Shown: piece after piece, positions 25,668 to 35,107 of the stretch
Numbering within the stretch: position 1 is the first letter of the stretch
Layout: every line of letters begins with the position of its first letter
Assembly: GCA_964631175.1 (NCBI GenBank)
Contig: CAZVWH010000004.1
Coordinates: 1-57,547 of the forward strand
Source: CAZVWH01 sp964631175
GTDB taxonomy: Bacteria; Planctomycetota; Phycisphaerae; Sedimentisphaerales; Anaerobacaceae
Length of the DNA stretch: 57,547 nucleotides
Reading direction: 5' to 3'
Translations under genes and position numbers: made by a program
Notes under the pieces: generated by a model
What the model was told of the DNA's origin: nothing
The model's input: only the letters and a program-made list of their open reading frames with translations
The model's database searches: none

Positions 25668-26939
25668 TTATGCTGATTCTTTTTTTGCTCTCTGTTTTGC
25701 TGTGAATAGCTCCGCTTTTCCTTCGACGATGTCACGGCTGATCACATATTTAGCTCCCTTTTGCTCTTCCGGCAGTTGATACATCAAATCGACCATCAGC
25801 TCCTCAGTAATCGAACGTAGCGCCCTGGCGCCGGTATCACGCTTCAGTGCTCTTTGTGCCAGCGCATGTAATGCGCCATTCGTAAATTCAAGCTCGGAAT
25901 CTTCCATCTCGAAAAATCTCTGATACTGCTTGGTCAGCGCATTTTTCGGCTTGGTCAATATATCCATAAGTGCACCTTCATCGAGAGCCGATAGGGTAGT
26001 AATCACGGGGAGTCTGCCCACCATTTCAGGGATCATTCCATACTCAATGAGGTCTTCCGGTATAACCTGCTTGATTATTTCACTGTATTCGCTTTTTTCA
26101 TTCGTTAGACCAGATAGCTCAGAATCGAAGCCGATCATTTTTCTGCCGAGTCGTTTCTTGATTATATTTTCGAGCCCTATGAAGGTTCCGCCGCATATAA
26201 AAAGAATTTGCGTGGTGTCAATCTGTATATAGGATTGTTCCGGATGCTTTCTTCCGCCTTGCGGCGGGATATTAGCCGTCGTTCCTTCCAGCATTTTTAA
26301 GAGTGCCTGCTGGACACCTTCGCCGGAGACGTCACGAGTAATCGAAACATTTTGATATGTTTTGCCGACCTTGTCGATTTCATCTATGTAAACGATACCC
26401 CGCTGGGCGGCTTCTATATCGAAGTCTGCCGATTGCAGCAGCCGAAGCAGAAAATTTTCAACGTCCTCGCCGACGTATCCAGCCTCTGTAACGGTGGTGG
26501 CATCGCATATTGCAAACGGCACATCGAGTTTGCGAGCAAGTGTGCGGGCAAGTAGCGTTTTGCCGCAGCCGGTCGGCCCGAGTAGCAGGACGTTGGATTT
26601 GTCAATCTCCACATCGCTGTCGGCGGTGTCACTGTGCAAAAGCCTTTTATAATGGTTGTGCACCGCGACGGAGAGATATTTTTTGGCATGTCCCTGCCCG
26701 ATTACGTATTGGTCCAGATACTCCCTTATTTGCTTAGGCTTGGGCATTTCTTTGAGACTGATACTGGTGCCGCCGGTCTGCCTGCGGTTTTGCCGGATAA
26801 TATTATGGCAAAGCTCAACACATTCCGGACAAATAAAAACGCTGTTTGGCCCTTCTATGAGTGTATCAGTCTGACTTCCTGATCGGCCGCAAAAACTACA
26901 AATTGCCTTACGTTTTTTGTTATTTGTTTGCTTAGCCAT
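25668..26939 (-). CDS. clpX: ATP-dependent Clp protease ATP-binding subunit ClpX
   Basis: The 423-residue AAA+ unfoldase feeds substrates to ClpP. The N-terminal zinc-binding domain has C14, C17, C37, C40, followed by Walker A GPTGCGKTLLA, Walker B IVYIDEIDKV, pore loop GYVGEDVE and sensor RDTGARALRSI. Length matches the family. No clpP lies in the window; the gene stands alone and is convergent with the L,D-transpeptidase gene. A TTCCGCCTTGCGGCGGGA palindrome (about 26250-26267) is read in frame at PPQGGRKHPE, but this sequence is native in ClpX, so it is not evidence for an insert. Confidence 0.97.
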   Translation of the reverse strand: MAKQTNNKKRKAICSFCGRSGSQTDTLIEGPNSVFICPECVELCHNIIRQNRRQTGGTSISLKEMPKPKQIREYLDQYVIGQGHAKKYLSVAVHNHYKRLLHSDTADSDVEIDKSNVLLLGPTGCGKTLLARTLARKLDVPFAICDATTVTEAGYVGEDVENFLLRLLQSADFDIEAAQRGIVYIDEIDKVGKTYQNVSITRDVSGEGVQQALLKMLEGTTANIPPQGGRKHPEQSYIQIDTTQILFICGGTFIGLENIIKKRLGRKMIGFDSELSGLTNEKSEYSEIIKQVIPEDLIEYGMIPEMVGRLPVITTLSALDEGALMDILTKPKNALTKQYQRFFEMEDSELEFTNGALHALAQRALKRDTGARALRSITEELMVDLMYQLPEEQKGAKYVISRDIVEGKAELFTAKQRAKKESA

Positions 26940-27161
26940 TTTTATCTTCCCGTTCTAAAATTACATCTGGCTTTTCAATTTTTATTATATTTTAATTCAT
27001 CGGCACAATTTGGGCAAGTAATTTACCCGTCTTCCCGCTGCGACGAGCGCAGCGCGGCGAGTGAAGAAAGCCGCTGACCATATCTATTTGGCTCAATCGC
27101 CGGGATATTTAGGCAGTACCTCTGTCCCCATTTATTATTATATGCTGTGGCCGGTTATACT

Positions 27162-27950
27162 TTAGTCTGCAAGCTCACGAATCCAGATGTTTCGGAACCG
27201 AATCGGATTGTCGTGGTCCTGCAGCATAATGGGCAATTTGTCTTCGTGCGGCTTATAGTTAGTTACCGCATGTGGGCCCAGCCAGCCGGTACCGCCTTGC
27301 AGCTCGACGTGGTCGTGGACGAGCACGCCATTATGAAAAACTGTAAACGTTGCTTTTTTTACGACTTTTTTGCCTTTGAAAATGGGACGATGGAAAATGA
27401 TGTCGTACGACTGCCACTCGCCTGGTTTTCGGCAGGCATTGACCAAAGGTACCACCCTGCCATATAGCGCGGCGCACTGGCCGTCAGGATATGTCGTATT
27501 CTCATAGGAATCAAGAATCTGGACTTCGTAGGTTGACATCAAAAACACGCCGCTGTTGCCCCGTCCCTGGCTGCGTCCCCGAACTTCTTCGGGAGTGGCA
27601 AACTCGATGTGTAACTGACACGAGCCGAACGCCTGCTTTGTCTTGATGTCACCTGAGTCTTTAACCGCTTCCATGTAGCCGTCCCGCACAATCCACTTTG
27701 CAGGTCCGCCTTTAATGGAGGTCCATCCTGACAGGTCTGTCCCATCGAACAGAATGACAGCGTCGGAAGGGACTTTGCCGGGCGTAATCACCGGCGGCGC
27801 AGGCCGATTCATATCGTGTACAAGCCATCGGCCGGTGTCCGTTTCGACATACTGGATTTTGTTATCTGTCTTAACTGTTTGCTCGGCGGCATAACTTACA
27901 AAAAGCGCGAACGGCATAGCAAGACAAAAAACTGCCACATTCCTAATCAT
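27162..27950 (-). CDS. secreted DUF1080 (3-keto-disaccharide hydrolase-like) protein
   Basis: The 262-residue protein has a signal peptide (VAVFCLAMPFALFVSYA) and a DUF1080 domain with AVILFDGTDLSGWTSIKGG, AFGSCQLHIEFATPEE, GNSGVFLMSTYEVQILDSYEN and a final NPIRFRNIWIREL. The fold is a concanavalin-like jelly roll. Members act on 3-keto-glycosides or other sugars and are greatly expanded in planctomycetes. It stands alone. Alternative: a non-catalytic sugar-binding domain. Confidence 0.88.
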   Translation of the reverse strand: MIRNVAVFCLAMPFALFVSYAAEQTVKTDNKIQYVETDTGRWLVHDMNRPAPPVITPGKVPSDAVILFDGTDLSGWTSIKGGPAKWIVRDGYMEAVKDSGDIKTKQAFGSCQLHIEFATPEEVRGRSQGRGNSGVFLMSTYEVQILDSYENTTYPDGQCAALYGRVVPLVNACRKPGEWQSYDIIFHRPIFKGKKVVKKATFTVFHNGVLVHDHVELQGGTGWLGPHAVTNYKPHEDKLPIMLQDHDNPIRFRNIWIRELAD

Positions 27951-28366
27951 TATGTGCTCCTTTCAAGATTTACGCAGTATGGCTTGCGCCAAATGTCAAA
28001 AATAAGTTATATACGCAGTATGGCTTGCGCCACATGATTTCGGCTGCTGCTGTTATTTAACTTTGCCTTATTGTTAGACGGACGAGCTTGTGATTATATC
28101 CTGATATGGCCACGGCGCCAATAAACAGGGAAGGAAAAAAGAGTAAGATAACCGTCTTCCGTCCTCTGTCTTTGGCGTAAGCCATCCCTAACGGGACTGT
28201 CCTCTGTCCTCTGTCCTCTGTCTTCTGTCCTCTGTCTTCCGTCTTTGGCGTAAGCCATCCCTAACGGGACTGTCCTCTGTCTTCTGTCCTCTGCACCCTC
28301 TGTCATTGCGAGGCCCGATAGTTTACCCTGAGCGTAGTCGAATGGGTGGCAATCTCCATTTCAGAT
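27951..28366. repeat. repeat cluster: GTATGGCTTGCGCC, TCCTCTGTC and TAAGCCATCCC units
   Basis: Two GCAGTATGGCTTGCGCCA copies (27974, 28016) are followed by repeated CCTCTGTCTTCTGT units and two CTTTGGCGTAAGCCATCCC copies (28161, 28247). The open frame here (TEDRGQRTEDS) is only repeat. No gene seen. Confidence 0.7.
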
Positions 28367-28630
28367 TTAGTGAAGAATAAAATCAATATCAAGAACTGTG
28401 ATTTCACCATCCTTGTGGTGAGCTTGCCGAATCCAATGGTCTAAGTCACTGCTGCTTAACGTATTGGCGCACTCATGGCATTTAATAATTGTCTTTAGAT
28501 ATTTCTTTTCCAATAAAGGCGGGATAAAGTCGTAGAACTTCCTCTCACGCTTGTCATTCCGAGCCCGTTCGGCTCCGCTCAGGATAGACTCCGTCGAGGA
28601 ATCTGGCCTCGGACGGAGTTTCGCCCTCAT
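28367..28630 (-). other. possible decayed small gene joined to repeat DNA
   Basis: The C-terminal two thirds of this frame (KFYDFIPPLLEKKYLKTIIKC, then ECANTLSSSDLDHWIRQAHH and DIDFILH) look like natural protein, whereas the N-terminal part is translated from a TCGGCTCCGCTCAGGATAG repeat. I infer a gene whose start was lost to repeat insertion. No family recognised. It could also be a chance frame. Confidence 0.25.
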
Positions 28631-29042
28631 AAAACCCCTTCGTCCATTTTAAATAATTGCATCTATTACATGCCCTTTTTGTTCGTGGTTATCAGTTCAT
28701 AGTTCATCGATGAACAACGAACAATGAACTACGAACTTTCATAATGCAGGTCACACACCCCGGCCCGCTGCCCCGTCTTGCGTCGGGAGATGCAGGGGCA
28801 AGCCGAATTCGTAAAATGTTTAGCCCTGCCATTTTAATGGCAGGGTTTCGCTTCTTTGCCATCTGTTGCCCCAAACGCTCTGCGAGCTATAATCTTAGAA
28901 TACTGATAATAAATCAAATCCTGAATTCTATCTACGTCTCTATCTGGCATATATAAACATTCTCAGACTCAGGGGATTGACAATTAAATGTTTATAAACT
29001 ATTTTACTTCAAAACTTAATTGTGATATTATAGCACAAAATT
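28631..29042. other. intergenic region with two inverted repeats, no gene seen
   Basis: GTTCATAGTTCATCGATGAAC with more GAACAATGAAC units (28690-28737) forms a palindrome. A perfect hairpin CCCTGCCATT/AATGGCAGGG (28824-28845) could terminate transcripts from either side before the ATPase gene. The bases just before the ATPase start are AT-rich. Confidence 0.5.
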
Positions 29043-30539
29043 ATGTTAACGCGATTAAAGATTTCCGGTTTCAAAAATCTTGTTGATGTCGATGTAAGAT
29101 TTGGTCCTTTTACATGTATCGCAGGCCCCAATGGTGTCGGAAAATCAAATCTCTTCGATGCTATAAGATTACTTAGCGCACTGGCAGACCATCCACTGAT
29201 GGAAGCCGCCATGTCCGTCCGAGACGAAACCGGAAAAACTGCAGATATAAAAAGTCTTTTTTATCGGCACGGCGACCAAACTGAACCTCAGATGTCCTTT
29301 CACGCAGAGATGATAATTCCAACCAAAGGAATAGATGACCTTGGGCAACCTGCAAAGGCGCGTAGTACTTTTTTACAGTATTCCGTTGTTTTATCTTATA
29401 AAGAACAAGAAGATAAAACTTTTGGGTCTGTTGGGGTTCTTCAGCTTTTAAAGGAAGAACTATTACCTATAACATTAGAAGATGCACCGAAAAAACTTCT
29501 CTTTCCCCACTCATATTCAAAGTGGCGTAAACACACAGTTATAAGCCGCCGTTTTGGGATTCCTTTTATATCTACTAATGATAAATCAGGGGACATAGAA
29601 CTTCACCAGGATGGTAAAGGAGGGAAAAAGTCTCGTCGGAAAGCAACTGACCTTCCAAGAACAATACTTTCTGCCACGAATGCGGCTGAAAGTCCAACTG
29701 CTCTACTTGCTCGACGGGAGATGCAATCTTGGCAGCTTCTACAACTTGAACCATCAGCTCTCCGAAAACCTGATGAGTTCCGAGCACCTACGAAACTTGG
29801 TTCTAATGGCTCTTATCTAGCCGCAACAATCTATCGATTAGCAACCCAAAAGGAAAATCAAGAGTCGACGGTTTATGCTCAGATCGCCAACCGTCTCTCT
29901 GAATTAGTTGATGATGTGTCGAGTCTTTATATAGATCCAGATGAGAAAAGACAGTTGTTTACATTATATGTCGCCGGAAAAGATAAAACCCCTCATGCGG
30001 CTCGTGCTCTCTCCGATGGAACTCTACGTTTTCTAGCGCTAGCAGTTCTAGCGCAGGATTCACAGGCAAAGGGCGTCTTATGCTTAGAAGAACCTGAAAA
30101 TGGTATTCATCCGGCACGCATCCCTGCCATTATCAAACTTCTTCAAGATTTTGCAACGGATCCTAACGAACCTGTAGGCACTGATAATCCACTTCGACAA
30201 GTTATTGTTAATACCCATTCTCCATCTGTTGTCCAGCAGGTTCCTGAAGATACGTTACTTATCGCCGAAATAAAAGAATTTATTCATAAAAACAGCCGAA
30301 TGAAAGGTGCTTGTTTTAGCTATTTGCCCGATACTTGGCGAATCAAAAAGTCCCCTAATCCAAAAAAAGAGCATATTTGCTCAATGGGTACTCTTCTTGA
30401 TTACCTAAATCCGGTTCGTTCTAGAGACTCCTACGAAGAAATTTCGGATGTATCTACTGTTATTCGGGGGAAAAAAACTCGTCGAGTGGTTGATCGTCCG
30501 GATGTTACTCCCCTTTTGCCGTATCCCCCAACGGCATAG
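29043..30539 (+). CDS. OLD-like AAA ATPase, possible defence protein
   Basis: The 498-residue protein is a RecF/OLD-type ATPase: N-terminal LKISGFKNLVDVDVRFGPF, Walker A GPNGVGKSN (residues 28-36), signature-like LSDGTLRFLAL, Walker B VLCLEEPENGIHP (about 343-355) and the H-loop NTHSPSVVQQ. It is followed after five bases by a TOPRIM-like gene, which recalls overcoming-lysogenization-defect nucleases split in two genes or the RloA/RloB and AbiL pairs. I infer a phage-defence nuclease complex. Unlike neighbouring genes it has no recognisable in-frame repeat DNA and it lies in a repeat-rich accessory region, which fits recent acquisition. Confidence 0.75.
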   Translation: MLTRLKISGFKNLVDVDVRFGPFTCIAGPNGVGKSNLFDAIRLLSALADHPLMEAAMSVRDETGKTADIKSLFYRHGDQTEPQMSFHAEMIIPTKGIDDLGQPAKARSTFLQYSVVLSYKEQEDKTFGSVGVLQLLKEELLPITLEDAPKKLLFPHSYSKWRKHTVISRRFGIPFISTNDKSGDIELHQDGKGGKKSRRKATDLPRTILSATNAAESPTALLARREMQSWQLLQLEPSALRKPDEFRAPTKLGSNGSYLAATIYRLATQKENQESTVYAQIANRLSELVDDVSSLYIDPDEKRQLFTLYVAGKDKTPHAARALSDGTLRFLALAVLAQDSQAKGVLCLEEPENGIHPARIPAIIKLLQDFATDPNEPVGTDNPLRQVIVNTHSPSVVQQVPEDTLLIAEIKEFIHKNSRMKGACFSYLPDTWRIKKSPNPKKEHICSMGTLLDYLNPVRSRDSYEEISDVSTVIRGKKTRRVVDRPDVTPLLPYPPTA

Positions 30540-30544
30540 ATAAC

Positions 30545-31195
30545 ATGAATCAATTAAAATATACCTTACTTTCTGATGGCTCTTCCAATAAAGTACTCTT
30601 ATCCATAATTGATTGGTTATTACAACAATATCTACCACAAACAGCAATAGATGGGGAGTGGGCTGATCTGAGACGCCTTCCCAATCCACCTCCAAGAAGC
30701 AACATCCCCGAAAGAATTAAGTTGAGCATTGAATTACATCCTTGTGATCTTCTTTTTATTCACCGCGATGCAGAAGGGGATATCCCAGATCAAAGAATTT
30801 GTGAGGTTAACGAAGCAATTAAAACAATAAAAACTGCTCACGTCCAAGTTCCCCCGACAGTCTGTATTGTACCAGTGCGAATGTTGGAGGCATGGTTCTT
30901 ATTCGATCTTAATGCTATTAGAAGGGCTGCTGGCAATCCCTCCGGTACACAATCACTTACTTTGCCGTCTTTTGATACTCTTGAAAATCTCCCTAATCCA
31001 AAAGAGATTCTTCACAAACTACTACGTGATGCGAGTGGTTTTCATGGTCGACGATTAAATTCTTTCAATCCTCGTTCTGCGTTTCATCTGATACCAGGTT
31101 TCATCGAAGATTTTGGGCGGTTGCGTGATCTAACTGCTTTCCAAAAACTGGAAAGTGACATTAGGAAGACAATTTCTTCTTTCAGATTAGCTTAA
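30545..31195 (+). CDS. TOPRIM/DUF4276-like partner of the ATPase
   Basis: The 216-residue protein starts YTLLSDGSSNKVLLSIIDWLL, which has the shape of the TOPRIM opening (acidic residue, then a helix), and has DLLFIHRDAEGD where TOPRIM proteins carry the acidic pair on the next strand. Later text (VPVRMLEAWFLFDLNAIRRAAG) is like DUF4276 proteins. It starts five bases after the ATPase stop, so the two are co-translated. I infer that it is the nuclease or effector half of the pair. The family assignment is from pattern only. Confidence 0.55.
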   Translation: MNQLKYTLLSDGSSNKVLLSIIDWLLQQYLPQTAIDGEWADLRRLPNPPPRSNIPERIKLSIELHPCDLLFIHRDAEGDIPDQRICEVNEAIKTIKTAHVQVPPTVCIVPVRMLEAWFLFDLNAIRRAAGNPSGTQSLTLPSFDTLENLPNPKEILHKLLRDASGFHGRRLNSFNPRSAFHLIPGFIEDFGRLRDLTAFQKLESDIRKTISSFRLA

Positions 31196-31604
31196 AATTA
31201 ATCTGACAAAACTATGTATATATTATTTTTCATTTTGCTATTTCATTCTTCTTAGCGATACGAAGAATGGAAATTCCTCTTTTTTATGGTTTTATACTTC
31301 TGTTTACCTTCTGCCCGCGAGTATGGAGCATACACCATATAGTATCCAGCAAACATTTTATCCCCAAAATCCGACAAACAATGCAAATTCTTTGAAGGGA
31401 TTTTCCCATCCACAATATATTATCGGCTGAAATTCAGAATATTATAATAAATCCTTCAACTCTTAACCACAGATTACACAGATTACACGGAGATAATTAC
31501 CAGCTTTTTATACCTGATAACTCGTCCCGGCGAAGCTTGCCGTAGCGGGAATGGTATTTTTCCGCATGATAAAATTATAATCTTTCGTCTACCGGCACCA
31601 CAGG

Positions 31605-31653
31605 CCCGTCCTGAGCCGTGGACTAAGCCATCCCTTACGGGAGGTCGAAGGAT
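31605..31653 (+). repeat. 49-bp dispersed repeat, copy 2
   Basis: It differs from 14892-14940 at one base by my reading. Both copies end in GGTCGAAGGAT. Confidence 0.75.
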
Positions 31654-31845
31654 GTACCGGCTAAACATTGAACATCTTCTGTCTCCTGTCTCCTGTTTTC
31701 TGACTTCTGACTTCTGACTTCTGTCTTTGCCGTAAGGCATCCTGCGGACTGCCCTCTGTCCTCTGTCCTCCGTCCTTCTTTTCTAATCCATCGAGCATCA
31801 AAGCCCCTCGGGCTCTTAGACCGATATGAGTATTTATGTAATCAC

Positions 31846-31868
31846 AATACCTAAGTATCTTAGGTATT
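31846..31868. promoter_or_regulatory. isolated copy of the 23-bp PadR-region palindrome
   Basis: Perfect copy of the palindrome (arms AATACCTAAG and its inverse around TAT) that surrounds the padR-like gene 15 kb away. The following bases (TTGAACTC, TTTAGTAT) also resemble those after the sites at 46759 and 46919, so site and flank were copied together. It lies 552 bases before the SEDS gene. Confidence 0.7.
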
Positions 31869-32419
31869 GAACTCATGCATTTAGTATCGAATATCGAGTC
31901 CGCCACGGCTCGACTGAGCTTGCCGAAGTCAGGCGAATCTCCGCTGCGCTTCGACATCAAGAATCAAGAATCAAACATCGACGCTTAGCAATTTATGTGC
32001 CAGAGATAAAATATTTTTAGACAAGTCAAATACAATTTTGTAGACGCGCTAAAAAGTGCTCAAAACTTGTCAACTTTTGCTAAAAAGTGGCGCATTTCTG
32101 TCATTTTTTGCTCATTTTTGCTCATTTTGGGTGCTTTTAGCTTTTACGCTTAAGCTCTTGTGTCTTATGCACTTATAACTTTTTTCTGTTTTTGTCTCAC
32201 AAACTAAATGTCCAATGCCGCCTTCGACAGAGCTTATTTTGCATGCTCAAAAAAGTATCAGTGTAAAGATAGATAAGATGTATTCTGCGTTAGAATTTGC
32301 CCTTTTTATTGAAAAAAATTTCTGCTGCAATTAGTTCATATCAGCCGAAAAATATATTTGGGTAGGCTGATTTAGGCCCAATAAAAAAGCATCAGCTTTT
32401 CTAAGTATTGCATAAGACG

Positions 32420-33595
32420 ATGGTTACAATACTAAAGAACAAGTCTCCGGCTGATTATATAGCGATGATAGTTGTGCTTCTGATGGCTTTCGGTACGGTC
32501 TTTGTGTTTTCAGCAAGCGCTAACGTTGGTCAGGAGCTCGACTTACATAGATTTTATGACTTACCCAGCCTACGACAGATTTTGTTTTTTCCTATAGCTT
32601 GTTTAATTATATACGCTTTTTCGTGTCTCGATTATCGCAGGTTTAGTCTGGCTAACGGCTGGCTAAAATCATTGACAAGCTATTTGTTAGTCCTTAGTAT
32701 AGCGTTACTTATAATAGTTTTGATCCCGCAGTTTGGTACAGAGATTAACCGTGCCCGCCGGTGGCTCAGGATACCCGTAGGACCCATTTTGATAAGTTTC
32801 CAGCCCTCTGAGCTGGCAAAATGGGCGACTGTGTTCTTCTTAGCTGCTGTTAGCGATAAGTTCGGTGATGGAATCAAGTTATATTGGAAACGGTTTTTCC
32901 CGATCTGCTGTACAATCGGCATAGTGGTTGGATTGATAGTCGTCGAAGATTTTGGTACAGCGGCACTTATAGCATTTTTGGGCTTTTTGATGTTAATAAT
33001 CGCCAGCGTAAAATGGTGGCATATTTTAACACCGTTGCCTTTCGGTATTGCCGGCTTTTTTGCCGTACTTATCCATTCCCCTAATCGGTTGCAGCGAATT
33101 ATTGCCTATCTTTATCCTGAGAAGTTGGCCGATTCGGTTGCTTACCAAGCGAACCAGTCGCTTAACGCGCTGGGTTCAGGTGGTTTGTGGGGCAAAGGAC
33201 TGGGTATGGGAATATGTAAATATGGGCATCTGCCGGAAGATACAACAGACTTCATTTTCGCTATTATCGGCGAAGAACTCGGCTTTTTCGGGACCACGGT
33301 CATAATTGGATTGTTTATCACATTTGTTTTGCTGGGCATTGTAGTGGTTATCCGGTGCAGCGACCGTTTCGGCCAGCTTTTAGCCGGCGGTATAATTTTG
33401 ACAATAGCTCTTCAAGCAGCGCTTAATATCGGTGTAGTGACTGTTGTACTGCCGACAAAAGGAATGCCTCTGCCGTTTGTAAGTGCCGGCGGAACGAGTA
33501 TGCTATTATCATCCGCTGCGGTTGGCGTGCTGCTAAATATCGCTAAACGATCCACCCATAAACCAGCATCAGAATTGCCATTTAACACCAGATAA
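32420..33595 (+). CDS. ftsW: FtsW/RodA-type SEDS peptidoglycan glycosyltransferase
   Basis: The 391-residue protein has about ten membrane helices and the family motifs RARRWLRIPVGPILISFQPSELAKW, VEDFGTA, SLNALGSGGLWGKGLG, LPEDTTDFIFAIIGEELGFFG and GMPLPFVSAGGTSML. SEDS proteins polymerise lipid II into glycan strands. The LPEDTTDF and FVSAGG forms are closer to FtsW than RodA, but the window shows no mur or fts neighbours to confirm this. ATG 32420 was taken; TTG 32408 is in frame. Many planctomycetes lack FtsZ, so a division role should not be assumed. Confidence 0.85.
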   Translation: MVTILKNKSPADYIAMIVVLLMAFGTVFVFSASANVGQELDLHRFYDLPSLRQILFFPIACLIIYAFSCLDYRRFSLANGWLKSLTSYLLVLSIALLIIVLIPQFGTEINRARRWLRIPVGPILISFQPSELAKWATVFFLAAVSDKFGDGIKLYWKRFFPICCTIGIVVGLIVVEDFGTAALIAFLGFLMLIIASVKWWHILTPLPFGIAGFFAVLIHSPNRLQRIIAYLYPEKLADSVAYQANQSLNALGSGGLWGKGLGMGICKYGHLPEDTTDFIFAIIGEELGFFGTTVIIGLFITFVLLGIVVVIRCSDRFGQLLAGGIILTIALQAALNIGVVTVVLPTKGMPLPFVSAGGTSMLLSSAAVGVLLNIAKRSTHKPASELPFNTR

Positions 33596-33718
33596 GCTCG
33601 CCGGCACAGGCATAAATTCGTAAAGTTACCGGATGGTATAGTAAACTCAAACCAAAAAGATTCTGCATAGCTACAATTGCAGGGTATCTTATACTTAATG
33701 AGCTCAGAGGAGTTAGCA

Positions 33719-35107
33719 ATGTTACTCGGGGTTATAAACGTGAAACTTGTATTCGTAATTTTTGCGGGACTATTAGCAGTAATCATAGCAATAGGATTTT
33801 ATTTATTGAAAAAAATTTTCAACTTTGATTTTCTGATGCTTTTCAAGCTTGACCGCTTAAGCAGAAATCGAAAGAGCCATAAGGCTCAATACGTTCTCTC
33901 TGGTAGGGACAAGACCGATTTGAAAAAAGGCTCCCATATCTATGAATCAAAAAATGGAACGCCTGAACAAAATATGGCTAAGGTTTTAGAAATGCTCGGC
34001 GGTATTGAAACACTCATCGGCAAAGATGATATAGTTATTGTCAAGCCAAACGCCCAAAAAATAAGGCATAATATGACAAACACCAATACCATACGAGAAT
34101 TTATCGACCAGGTGTTAAATATCCCCGGCTTTGCCGGCGAAGTAATTATTGCAGAAAACAACCACTGTCATCCTGACAACTCGGCTGGATGGACTACAGA
34201 GCATAAAAATGGTGATTATAACCTGAACGAGCTGGTTGCATATTACAAGGATAGAGGCATTAAAAATGTCACTAAGTATCATTGGCAGGATGCAGGGACA
34301 GTTCTAAATTCAGTCATAAAAAATAGTGAGCGTGGAAAAATCGTTTCCGGTCCAGACGAAGGTGACGGTTATGTATGGTCGGACGAGGAGTGTTCCTATC
34401 GAGGCAGAAAAACAAAAATGACCTATCCAATTTTTACATCATCCTACAGCGGCACAATGATAGATTTCAAAAACGGCGCCTGGAAGAACGGAGAATATAC
34501 GCAGCAGCCAGTGAAATTCATCAACATGTCGGCACTTCGAAACCATAGTAATGCCGGTGTGACAGCCACCGTAAAGAATTATTTAGGCGTTGTTGACTTA
34601 ACCTGTGGATACCACGGGCAGGAACCGGCTGGATATTATAACTTCCATTATATAGCGGTAGATTGGCCTTCAATCAACGTATTAAGAAAGGCTATGAAGT
34701 CTTTCATAACAAGCAAATTTGCAAAGAAACAGAAGACAATCAGGAAAGTAGCAGGATTTGTCGGTCCTCAAAACGGAGCGATTGGTGGTGCTGTGGGACA
34801 TTTCATAAAAACAATAAGGAAGGCTGATCTAAATATTATCACTGCTGAATATACGGGACATGAAGGCAGACGGAAAACGCCGATTCATACAAAGACAGTC
34901 TTAGCATCAACAGACCCCGTAGCGCTCGATTATTATGCCGGCAAATATGTGCTCTATCCATTAGGTGGAAAAAGAGCAGAGTACAATAATCCGGATAATA
35001 TACGCGGCACTTTCCGAAAATATTTGGAGCTTTGCTGTGCAGAAGGTATCGGCACGCTCAACGAAGCGGAGATGGTTGTCCACAAATTTGATTTTGGTAA
35101 TAAATAG
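33719..35107 (+). CDS. membrane-anchored DUF362 protein
   Basis: The 462-residue protein has one N-terminal membrane helix (VKLVFVIFAGLLAVIIAIGFYLL) followed by a DUF362 domain: IVKPNAQ, GEVIIAENNHCHPDNSAGW, VKFINMSALRNHSNAGVTATVKNYLGVVD, and ASTDPVALDYYAGKYVLYP. DUF362 proteins often go with iron-sulfur chemistry; no ferredoxin motif is seen here. ATG 33719 (MLLGV) follows AGAGGAG by six bases, so the upstream in-frame ATG 33698 is less likely. A decayed partial copy lies downstream at 35641-35803. Confidence 0.82.
   Translation: MLLGVINVKLVFVIFAGLLAVIIAIGFYLLKKIFNFDFLMLFKLDRLSRNRKSHKAQYVLSGRDKTDLKKGSHIYESKNGTPEQNMAKVLEMLGGIETLIGKDDIVIVKPNAQKIRHNMTNTNTIREFIDQVLNIPGFAGEVIIAENNHCHPDNSAGWTTEHKNGDYNLNELVAYYKDRGIKNVTKYHWQDAGTVLNSVIKNSERGKIVSGPDEGDGYVWSDEECSYRGRKTKMTYPIFTSSYSGTMIDFKNGAWKNGEYTQQPVKFINMSALRNHSNAGVTATVKNYLGVVDLTCGYHGQEPAGYYNFHYIAVDWPSINVLRKAMKSFITSKFAKKQKTIRKVAGFVGPQNGAIGGAVGHFIKTIRKADLNIITAEYTGHEGRRKTPIHTKTVLASTDPVALDYYAGKYVLYPLGGKRAEYNNPDNIRGTFRKYLELCCAEGIGTLNEAEMVVHKFDFGNK

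Larger units (their letters stand above)
31196..32419. other. gene-free region with mixed repeats
   Basis: Contents in order: AT-rich DNA, a GATTACACAGATTACACGG piece (31470), the second copy of a 49-bp repeat (31605-31653), ACAGAGGAC-type and CTTCTGACTTCTGA repeats (31675-31780), one 23-bp palindrome (31846-31868), a CGGCTCGACTGAGCTTGCCGAAG repeat (31906), and TTTTTGCTCATTTTTGCTCAT repeats (32095-32130). No convincing frame. The promoter of the next gene should lie at its end. Confidence 0.6.

Noticed and set aside
26250..26267. CCGCC/GGCGG palindrome in clpX as another inserted repeat
   Set aside because: The residues it encodes (PPQGGRKHP) are native to ClpX proteins, so it is coincidental.
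28094..28306. Open frame with TEDRGQRTEDS repeats
   Set aside because: It is a translation of intergenic ACAGAGGAC repeats with no start signal or family match.
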